In this document: piece after piece, positions 41,766 to 49,317 of the stretch
Position numbering within the stretch: the stretch's first letter is position 1
Layout: each line of letters opens with the position of its first letter
From: CAZJVD01 sp964549505
GTDB taxonomy: Bacteria; Bdellovibrionota; UBA1018; CAZJVD01
Length of the DNA: 64,000 nt
NCBI GenBank assembly: GCA_964549505.1
Contig: CAZJVD010000009.1
Span: 48,042 to 112,041 of the forward strand
Direction of reading: 5' to 3'
Translations under genes and position numbers: made by a program
Notes under the pieces: generated by a model
Databases searched by the model: none
Told to the model about the DNA's origin: nothing
The model's input: the letters and a program-made list of their open reading frames with translations, nothing else

Positions 41766-43245
41766 AGGCAAAGTTTCCTCTGAGTTCGTGTCCTGACTTC
41801 ATATTTGCAAAGCACGATCCCTTCTCTTTCAAAAACTCGATCACTTCAGGAGCGCCATAGAGCCCCACCAGTCGATACTCCGCGACCCATGCGCAGAGTC
41901 GCTCGTCGGTGAGCGAAAAATTCGAATATGGATGTCCAGCAAAGTACACGAGAGGTCGCCCTAAATAAAATGCATTTCCGGTGCGACTCACAAGACCGAT
42001 CGGTCCATCGCGCCCCTCAAACCGCTTTCGAATCACCTCGGCATCCCGATAAGTCGGCACCGTCTCCCGCAAAAAACTCTCTCGATCCGTAAACTTTGCA
42101 AGGTAACGAGCGCCGAACTCTTGAAGACCGATCGCCATCACCGACCACACCAGGGTATACGCCGCAAGGGCCGTGGCAAGAAAAGGCCGAAACGGTCTCG
42201 TCTTCCAAAGCTCGCGAACCACGCCGACCCACACGATCGTCAACCAAAAGAGCGCGAGCCCGATGAAGCGCGTGTTCTGAAGCGTGCACCACCAGAGCAG
42301 AAAAAAACCAAATGCCGGAACCAGTAGTCTTCGAGATCGATGCGGACCCGGTACCAAAAACGCCGTGAGTGAAAAAAGCAGCGCGCCTCCCGTGGGATAG
42401 TCAAACGCATAGCCCTTAAAGATGAGCCGCAAAGGCACCATGACGAGATCGAACGGCGTACGACCAAAGCCACTGAGACCATACGTCTGCGCAAGTTCGG
42501 TCACGCGGGCAGAACTCAGAAAAGGGGATTGAAAGACAGAGGATAAAAGCGGCAGCACAGGATTTCCGGCACTCAGTCCGTTACGCAAAAGAATGAACGC
42601 GGGATACGGAACGGCAACCAGGACAAGAAAACTCATAACGTGGCGAAGGTCTCTCGCTCTCAACAGCTTGTAAGCGCCGATAAGAGTAAGAACCGCCGCC
42701 ACCGCCCATGTCCAATAGTGACAGCCGAACGCGATCTGAAGCGCGATCGCCGCCCACCAGGGCCGTTTGATAAACCGCTCAGACGCCAGAATTTCGAAAC
42801 TCGCGACGATCAACGCGACCGTGGCCGGCATGTCGACGGAGTTCGTCGCGGCCTGAAAGTACAGAGGCGGAAGACAAAGCCACTGCCACCAAAGCAGGCG
42901 TCTCCAGTTTTCGTCGAAACCCCCAAAGTAGGATGATCGAGAGGCAACACGCCAGGCCCAGATCGCAAAAAACAAGAACGCCAAGATATTCGGAAGACGC
43001 GTCAGCCCACCCCAAGACAGGTTCCGCGCCGCGAGCTTAACAAACGGTGCTCGAACCGAGTCCCAGAGATGCGGCAACGAGGTGTTGTACGTGTCTTTTC
43101 GGATTTTCCAAATCGATGACTCTTGCGAAAGACTCAGGCGATAGTCGAGCGCATCCCCCTCAATGGGATGAAAAGGCGGCACCGAAAGCGTAAGAATAAG
43201 GGCGGTCAAAAAGAGCGCCGCGAAAACCGAAACGGCTGCCTTCAT
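41752..43245 (-). CDS. Polytopic GT-C-like glycosyltransferase
   Basis: A 497-residue inner-membrane protein with about ten hydrophobic helices. An acidic residue early in the first extracytoplasmic loop (PIEGDALDYRLSLSQ) fits the GT-C fold of PMT/ArnT-type enzymes that use polyprenyl-phosphate sugars. The C-terminal periplasmic portion (RYLAKFTDRESFLRETVPTY) also fits. Acceptor and sugar are unknown. I start at ATG 43245, the beginning of the first helix. Operon with the 38-residue protein and mtgA. Confidence 0.72.
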   Translation of the reverse strand: MKAAVSVFAALFLTALILTLSVPPFHPIEGDALDYRLSLSQESSIWKIRKDTYNTSLPHLWDSVRAPFVKLAARNLSWGGLTRLPNILAFLFFAIWAWRVASRSSYFGGFDENWRRLLWWQWLCLPPLYFQAATNSVDMPATVALIVASFEILASERFIKRPWWAAIALQIAFGCHYWTWAVAAVLTLIGAYKLLRARDLRHVMSFLVLVAVPYPAFILLRNGLSAGNPVLPLLSSVFQSPFLSSARVTELAQTYGLSGFGRTPFDLVMVPLRLIFKGYAFDYPTGGALLFSLTAFLVPGPHRSRRLLVPAFGFFLLWWCTLQNTRFIGLALFWLTIVWVGVVRELWKTRPFRPFLATALAAYTLVWSVMAIGLQEFGARYLAKFTDRESFLRETVPTYRDAEVIRKRFEGRDGPIGLVSRTGNAFYLGRPLVYFAGHPYSNFSLTDERLCAWVAEYRLVGLYGAPEVIEFLKEKGSCFANMKSGHELRGNFAYAEF

Positions 43246-43346
43246 GCGAAATGAATTCTCACATCTGCGATCGATTTGCTCAAGCTTTTCCGTAGGATGC
43301 CGATCAGCTTCTATAGGCCCGAACAATTCGATTCGTGGGGGTACGA

Positions 43347-44276
43347 ATGTATTTTCTCGTCCTCATCTGGGTATCGCTAGGTCTCTTAATTCCGTACGCA
43401 GAGGGTGCAGGCTCCCAAAAGAGCAAAACGCCGGCAATTCCTACGACGGTTCGATTGCAGACCGCGAAACCTGTCCGCAAAGTTCGCTTGTTACCCGTCG
43501 GTTCTCTACCGTTCCGTCTGCCCAATGGTTCCACGATTGATACGTCGCTCGACCTGACTTCGATTTTTGAATCGGTGGTCACCGAATCACGTTTTCTCTC
43601 ACCCCTCAAAGAGTTTGGCAGCACCGAGCCCTGCTTACCGCATCTCGAACTCCGCGCTCGTCTCACGACGATGGAACTGAATGTCAGGCAGTTTAAGATC
43701 ACGATTGGCTTCTCACCTTCTGGGAGCTTTGACGTTCCACCTCTGAAAGGCTCACTCGAGACACAGATTGGAACCATGGCGATGGATTTCAGTCTCTGGC
43801 ACTGCGAAAGCGGAAAATGCTGGGCCGTAGCTTCAGCAAATGAAGACCATCGAACTTCACAAGTCAGTGGTTTCATCGGAATCGATTTGGATCTGATCAC
43901 GATTGGACCGAGTTTTGTCCGCAACACGTCGTTTGGAAAAACGGTTCGTCAGATTATGAAAAAGGGAATTGAAACCCTCGAGAGCAACGCACACTTTCAG
44001 GAGCTGGCGTGGCACTCGACGATCACACGTGCCACCCCGACCGAACCTTGGATTCTGCAGGCCGGACTCAGTGATCGCATCAATTCAGGTGATAGCTTCG
44101 TGATTTATCGTCGAGCTACGGAAAGCGTTCTGGGAGCGACCTGTCCCGTTTATCAACCCATCGCACTGGCTCACGCTTCGTCCGTGCAAGCGCAAACATC
44201 GACGCTCGAGATTGATAGCAGTAACGAGTTCCAAATCCCAGTCCCTGGCGACTGGGTGATGATTCGGAGACCCTGA
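43347..44276 (+). CDS. Secreted protein paired with a pseudo-subtilase
   Basis: A 309-residue protein with a signal peptide (MYFLVLIWVSLGLLIPYAEG), started at ATG 43347 behind GGGGG. The region RKVRLLPVGSLPFRLPNGST resembles the N-terminus of the next gene (IEVLPIERTTITLPDGTT), so the two share a domain. The end (DRINSGDSFVIYRRATESVLG) has the pattern of CsgG/FlgT-type assembly-protein C-terminal beta domains. I infer a periplasmic or surface assembly factor; no firm family. Stop and next start overlap (TGATG). Confidence 0.68.
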   Translation: MYFLVLIWVSLGLLIPYAEGAGSQKSKTPAIPTTVRLQTAKPVRKVRLLPVGSLPFRLPNGSTIDTSLDLTSIFESVVTESRFLSPLKEFGSTEPCLPHLELRARLTTMELNVRQFKITIGFSPSGSFDVPPLKGSLETQIGTMAMDFSLWHCESGKCWAVASANEDHRTSQVSGFIGIDLDLITIGPSFVRNTSFGKTVRQIMKKGIETLESNAHFQELAWHSTITRATPTEPWILQAGLSDRINSGDSFVIYRRATESVLGATCPVYQPIALAHASSVQAQTSTLEIDSSNEFQIPVPGDWVMIRRP

Positions 44277-46477
44277 TGCACGCGCGGCTAGCAGCTCTTT
44301 TCGTGGCTTCGGGACTCCTGTCGTGGTCGGCCATGGCCGACCCACTTCTGTCTGGCAAGCCAGCGATCGAGGTTCTGCCGATCGAACGAACGACCATCAC
44401 ACTACCCGATGGAACCACACGCGAACTCGGCGAAGATTTTCGGATGCGGCTCGAAGACCGCGCTCAAGCCAGCAATCTCTTTGTGGTCACATCACCCGTT
44501 TCACCGTTCAGCGAAAGGTCGTTGCTCGACGCCGATCGCACCACGCATGCGCTCGGTGACGAGTTTGGTGGTCCCGTCTGGTCATCCTCGGTTCCGCCAG
44601 CAACGACCGTTGAGATTGAACTCAAAGCTTTTAGTTTCCAAGTGGGCTCGCGGGCGACAAGAACATTTTACGGATTCAATGAGAAAATTCCGGCGCGCTT
44701 TGCTGGAAACTCCTTTCCTCTCTATAAGGACGCTATTCGTGCAAGCTTCGGTCCTCGCTTCGATGTCGTTGGAAAGCCTCCTCTCGATTCGCAATCAGGC
44801 CTTGATATCGGGTCGGGATTCTCGCTGAGTTTGATCTTCACCAAACTCGCTGTTCACTACGAAAAGTATCGCGCGCGTCTAGCCTTTCTTGTTCGGTTTC
44901 GCGATCCACGAGGCAAGATGCTTTACGCCGAACGCATCGCTGTGGGCGGAGACGGACGCTATTGGGATTTTTCGTTGGGTTACAAAGGCATCTCACTCGA
45001 AATGCAAAGCGCCCGCCGCGACGCTATGCTGAAGGCATTTGACCGCGGAGTCGCAAGAGCCTTTGATCACATGGCACGGAAACACTCGGAACTCCCGCGC
45101 TGGGCGCGACTCGACGCGATTCTCGAGGGATCTCGGTTTCTTCTCGGAACAGGTCCTAACTCCGAAGTTCTTCCCGGAACGCTCTACACCGAAATCAACC
45201 CTGAAGACCCCAGTGATCCGATTGTTCTCGAGGTCGAAGAAACCGTTTCCTCAGGCAGCATCGCCGTACTGGCACAAGCAACATCACTTGAGCGTCTTGC
45301 CCGACTCGCTCCAGGCGCGACGTTTGCTCAGGGAGAACCTGAGGGCGCTGGTGCTTTGGATCGTACCCTGGCAGCATCGGCCACGACTATGGCGGCTGCG
45401 ACCGCCGTGACTCTCGACGCCGATCCTATCGAAACGGCGAAGCCTAAATCGAAAAGCACGATCCGGTTCAGTCTCTTCGGTTGGCTGCGCGACCTGCTCA
45501 GCTTGCCGTACCGATTGTGGCGTTACAAACAGTACGATCAGGATTTTGAGCGCGAAGCGCGAACCAAGACTCTCGCCGTTCACCCGTACGAGTGGTTTCA
45601 TATCAAGCCGCAGGAAGGTTACAGCGACGACTTTCCACAAAAGCCCTCAAAAGCGGACCGCTGGGCCGCCGGTGGCTGGCTCGAATCGTTGGGCATCGAC
45701 ATCAAGGAACGTTTCCTATACACGCGTGCGACGCGCATCGCGCTCATCGACTCGGGAGTGGACTACAATCATCCTTGGCTACACTCCGCCTTTGAAAAAG
45801 ATGAACTCGGATATGATTTTATCTCAGGAGACAACCGGCCGTTTGACGACAGTTATGCAGGAACACGCGTTGCGAGCACGCTTCATGACATAGCTCCGCG
45901 AACACAGATCATCAGTCTCAAAGTCTTTAGTCCGTACGGAGTGACCACGGACAACGCAATTGCCGGCGCATTCGACGAAGCGATTCGTCAACAAGTCGAT
46001 CTGATCTTGGTTCCTTGGGCTACAACCGTTCCATCGGCTGCTCTTCGCGCAGGTGTTGAACTTGCTAATGTGCACGGTGTTCCTGTGATCACGTCCGCCG
46101 GCGATGAACTCCGCGATATCGAGACGGCGCCGGTCTTTCCGGCTGCCTGGAGTCGGGAACTTCCAAACATCTTCGTAGCCACAAGGCTGAATACTAAGAG
46201 TGACTGGGGTCGAAAACTCGCGTCAGGGTTCAGCCCGAACTTCGTCCACATCGGAGTACCGACAACAGCTATCGAAGTCGCTTCTCCACGTAATCGCTTC
46301 ACACGCACGTCGGGTAGCGATCTCGCAGCGGGCGCGCTCGCTGGAGCGATCGCTCGAGTGATCGAGACAGGGGCTGCAGGCGACGGGCTCGAAGCCGCTC
46401 GAAGCGTTCTTGGTGAATGTATCAGCAAGCCGTCACTTATGTTGCGGGTCTCAGGGGGCTGCGTCCTTTCACGGTGA
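44276..46477 (+). CDS. Fusion of a secreted N-terminal domain to a subtilisin-like pseudoprotease
   Basis: A 733-residue protein with a signal peptide (MHARLAALFVASGLLSWSAM). Residues about 25-350 share features with the preceding gene and contain a beta-rich CsgG-like part. Residues about 480-715 are an S8 domain. The Asp box is intact (RIALIDSGVDYNHPWL, Asp492), but the His box reads YAGTRVAS (Ala528 for His) and the Ser box reads TSGSDLAAGALAGA (Asp682 for Ser). It should be catalytically dead. Co-translated with the upstream partner by a one-base overlap. It may bind substrates or assemble a surface structure. Confidence 0.8.
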   Translation: MHARLAALFVASGLLSWSAMADPLLSGKPAIEVLPIERTTITLPDGTTRELGEDFRMRLEDRAQASNLFVVTSPVSPFSERSLLDADRTTHALGDEFGGPVWSSSVPPATTVEIELKAFSFQVGSRATRTFYGFNEKIPARFAGNSFPLYKDAIRASFGPRFDVVGKPPLDSQSGLDIGSGFSLSLIFTKLAVHYEKYRARLAFLVRFRDPRGKMLYAERIAVGGDGRYWDFSLGYKGISLEMQSARRDAMLKAFDRGVARAFDHMARKHSELPRWARLDAILEGSRFLLGTGPNSEVLPGTLYTEINPEDPSDPIVLEVEETVSSGSIAVLAQATSLERLARLAPGATFAQGEPEGAGALDRTLAASATTMAAATAVTLDADPIETAKPKSKSTIRFSLFGWLRDLLSLPYRLWRYKQYDQDFEREARTKTLAVHPYEWFHIKPQEGYSDDFPQKPSKADRWAAGGWLESLGIDIKERFLYTRATRIALIDSGVDYNHPWLHSAFEKDELGYDFISGDNRPFDDSYAGTRVASTLHDIAPRTQIISLKVFSPYGVTTDNAIAGAFDEAIRQQVDLILVPWATTVPSAALRAGVELANVHGVPVITSAGDELRDIETAPVFPAAWSRELPNIFVATRLNTKSDWGRKLASGFSPNFVHIGVPTTAIEVASPRNRFTRTSGSDLAAGALAGAIARVIETGAAGDGLEAARSVLGECISKPSLMLRVSGGCVLSR

Positions 46478-47752
46478 AAGGTCGAGAAATTCCTCTTTAC
46501 GTTCTGGGTAGCGTGCTGCCGCTTTATCGATGAGCTCACGCGCCTGTGGATTCCAACCACGATGCAAAACATAGCGAATCACCGCACGCATCTCGAGCGG
46601 GTGAAAACCGTCCGACTCCAAAATCTCGCTCGCGACGACATCAATCTCACCGGCGTCTTTACCAACAAGTTTTCGCCCCAGTTTCGACGCAAGACACTCG
46701 CTCGTGTCCTGATCCGCTAACAGGAAACGATCCAAAAGTCGGTCGACCGCCTTGAGGTCCTCCGTCTCGAGCTGGTACTCGATTAAGGCCCAAAGAGCTT
46801 TCTTGTCGTTACCAGCGATTCGGTCCGCCCAAAATGCAAGATTCTGTGCTTGCTGTTCATCGCCACGACTGCGCAACGAGCGCGCGCCAATCACCAGTCC
46901 GAGCACCAAGCGAATCGCCAGTCCATGCGGTGGTTTTTCGAGCACCGAGAAGCGCTCCGCAGCTGTCTCTAGAACCTTAAAGTTCGACGTCTCAATCGCT
47001 AGAACGATCGCTTGCGAAATCCGTTTGGGATTCGTCGGAAAATTTTCAAAGAGTTTTTTGAGATACTGAAACGACTCCTGATAACGACGCTGCCGAAAAT
47101 GGTTGTCAATCATGCCTCCAAGACATTTGAAGTGCAGACTATTCAGTGCCAGTCCTTTTTCGAAGCATGCCCGCCCTTGATCCAGACCGTCCTTCAACTC
47201 GAGCACGCGACCCAGATAATAGTAAGCAAGCGTCGGTTTCTCGTGCAACTCTTGAGCTTTCGAAAAACTCGTCACGGACTCCGCGAGCTTCTTCTCGTGA
47301 AAGGCATCTTTGCCGCGTTGAATTTCCTCTTGATAACTACCCGGTGCGAGTTTCTCTTGGATCGCGCGCGTGATGGCTTTCTTAAGAATTCCACGATTGA
47401 ATGGTTTCAGAATAAAACCATCACAATCCTCCTCGGCAGCTTCGGCGACGGCGGACTCCGACGAATTCGACGTAGCCAGAACAAAGAGGCGATCGGTATC
47501 GCGCGGACAAATCTTCTTGAGCTCACCGACAAGCTGAAGTCCCGGACCATCTGAAAACGCATACTCAGCGACTATAATCCCGGGCTTGCGATCGCGTAGC
47601 ATCTGCTTCGCCGAAGCAAGATCGGAAGCCGTCGCTATGTTACGCACCTCAGCTCCGAGCTCGACAAGTACTTGAGCCATCGATCGAATCACCGACGCAG
47701 ACTCGTCAGCGATGAGAATCGGACGCGTGCGCAAGAACTCCGCTTCCGTCAT
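46469..47752 (-). CDS. Receiver-like domain fused to TPR repeats
   Basis: A 427-residue cytoplasmic protein. Residues about 8-125 are a CheY-type receiver: acidic pair Asp16-Glu17 (LIADES), VLATS with Thr94, and Lys117 (ILKPF). The phosphoacceptor position reads IIVAEYAF, with Glu63 where Asp is expected, so the domain may be locked in a phosphorylated-like state. Residues about 135-427 are TPR repeats (PTLAYYYLGRVLELKDGLDQ). ATG 47752 overlaps the ctaA stop (ATGA). Similar receiver-TPR proteins occur in deltaproteobacteria and Bdellovibrio; a protein-scaffold role is likely. Confidence 0.83.
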   Translation of the reverse strand: MTEAEFLRTRPILIADESASVIRSMAQVLVELGAEVRNIATASDLASAKQMLRDRKPGIIVAEYAFSDGPGLQLVGELKKICPRDTDRLFVLATSNSSESAVAEAAEEDCDGFILKPFNRGILKKAITRAIQEKLAPGSYQEEIQRGKDAFHEKKLAESVTSFSKAQELHEKPTLAYYYLGRVLELKDGLDQGRACFEKGLALNSLHFKCLGGMIDNHFRQRRYQESFQYLKKLFENFPTNPKRISQAIVLAIETSNFKVLETAAERFSVLEKPPHGLAIRLVLGLVIGARSLRSRGDEQQAQNLAFWADRIAGNDKKALWALIEYQLETEDLKAVDRLLDRFLLADQDTSECLASKLGRKLVGKDAGEIDVVASEILESDGFHPLEMRAVIRYVLHRGWNPQARELIDKAAARYPERKEEFLDLSP

Positions 47753-48780
47753 CGCATATCTCCGGGCAGGTCTCCGTCTGACCACATCCAAACAAAAGCC
47801 AGAACGATGATCACCGCAGACAGCTGGTGCAATACTGCCAGAAGGATCGGAACTCCAGTTACGACGATGACGGCTCCCAAGACAAACTGAAAGAGAACGA
47901 GCCCCGATAAGAAAAGAGCCGAGCGCTTACGACCCGCGCGCCACAGCTTCACTCCAAAAAACGCAAAGGCGGCGACAATCAATGTTCCGAGAAGACGGTG
48001 AAACCACTGAACAGTAACGGGGTTCGAAAGAAAGTTGATGAGTACGGGCTGCAGTTCCCAGAGTCCGGGCGGAATCCAATAACCATTCATCGTCGGAAAC
48101 GTCGGAGCCAACGTTCCCGTTTTGTGTCCGGCATTCAAGGCTCCGAAGACGATCTGAATTCCTAAACCCAGTGCGGTGATCGGAAAAAACCAGCGACATA
48201 GCAATGGTGTGCGCAAAGGTGTGCGCTGAACGGGCTGCTTTTCATCGGCCTTCAGTCGCAGCGCCGTATCGAAGAGCAATACGATCAATACGACTGCAAG
48301 CGAGAAATGAATAGCAAGACGCAACGGGCTCACAAACGGTCCTTCGGTAAGGCCACTCTTCACCATGAACCACCCGATCCATGCTTGCAGACCACCCATA
48401 GCAAGCGCCAACGCAAGTCGGCGTTTCACAAATCCGTCGAGCATTCGACGTTTCCAGAACCAAATCAGCGGAACCGCAAACACGATCCCAAGCACCCGAC
48501 CCCAGAGACGATGAACAAACTCCCAGAAGTATATTTTCTTGAAATCCGACAGAGAAATATCCGGAAACACTGTCCGCGCTTGCGGAGTTTGACGATATTT
48601 TTCAAGTTCTGCGCTCCAATCCGCATCGCTGAGCGGAGGAACAAAACCAAAAATCGGGTTCCACTCCGTGATCGACAGTCCGGACAACGTGAGTCGCGTG
48701 ACTCCGCCGAGAATCACCATGACGATGGCGCCAAGGACGAGGCCGAGCAACCATGTGCGCACTCCAGAATGGGCTGGCAT
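47749..48780 (-). CDS. ctaA: Heme A synthase (COX15/CtaA)
   Basis: A 343-residue inner-membrane enzyme with eight helices that oxidises the methyl of heme O to make heme A for cytochrome c oxidase. Its four heme-ligand histidines are visible in FWEFVHRLWGR, RLAIHFSLAV, VQWFHRLLGTL and LLAVLHQLSAV. ILGGVTRLTLSGLSITEW is the classic COX15 N-terminal signature (type 2, no Cys pair). It starts at ATG 48780. No ctaB or oxidase genes are adjacent. Confidence 0.94.
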   Translation of the reverse strand: MPAHSGVRTWLLGLVLGAIVMVILGGVTRLTLSGLSITEWNPIFGFVPPLSDADWSAELEKYRQTPQARTVFPDISLSDFKKIYFWEFVHRLWGRVLGIVFAVPLIWFWKRRMLDGFVKRRLALALAMGGLQAWIGWFMVKSGLTEGPFVSPLRLAIHFSLAVVLIVLLFDTALRLKADEKQPVQRTPLRTPLLCRWFFPITALGLGIQIVFGALNAGHKTGTLAPTFPTMNGYWIPPGLWELQPVLINFLSNPVTVQWFHRLLGTLIVAAFAFFGVKLWRAGRKRSALFLSGLVLFQFVLGAVIVVTGVPILLAVLHQLSAVIIVLAFVWMWSDGDLPGDMR

Positions 48781-48825
48781 TCGCAAACTCTAACATGTCA
48801 CAATCAAAGCATTAAGGGGGAACTC

Positions 48826-49230
48826 ATGAATCTCAAACGTCTAGGCATTACGATCATTACGGTTTTCATTACGATCCTAGCTACCGATTTTCTCGTGCAC
48901 CACGTGATCCTGAAAGACCTGTACATGCAAACGGCTTCGCTTTGGCGTCCCGAGATGGACATGTCCGGAATGTTTCCTTGGATCATCATGGGTCAGTTTT
49001 TCACGGCCCTGTTTTTCTCGATCATCTTCGTTCATGGCTATAAAGGCGGTGGAGTCGCCGAAGGTGTCCGCTACGGCATTTTAATCGGCGGATTGAACAT
49101 GGGAAGTCAGCTCATCATGTATGGAGTACAGCCCTTTCCACTCAGTCTCACGGGCGCTTGGATCTTCTTCTGTTTCGTACAGAGTATGATCGCCGGCGTG
49201 GTAGCGGCGAAGGTTTGGCCCGGGAAGTAA
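48826..49230 (+). CDS. Four-helix integral membrane protein, unknown
   Basis: A 134-residue protein beginning at ATG 48826 behind AAGGGGG. Four hydrophobic segments: LGITIITVFITILATDFLVH, PWIIMGQFFTALFFSIIFVH, GILIGGLNMGSQLIMYG, WIFFCFVQSMIAGVVAAKV. Hypothetical proteins of this kind are widespread; no function known to me. Divergent from ctaA. Confidence 0.8.
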   Translation: MNLKRLGITIITVFITILATDFLVHHVILKDLYMQTASLWRPEMDMSGMFPWIIMGQFFTALFFSIIFVHGYKGGGVAEGVRYGILIGGLNMGSQLIMYGVQPFPLSLTGAWIFFCFVQSMIAGVVAAKVWPGK

Positions 49231-49317
49231 GCACACGTTTACTCGAACTGAGCTCGCCCCTGACGCCTTTTTGACAAACTTAATCCATCGCGTTAGTTGT
49301 GCACCACGGGACCGGAA

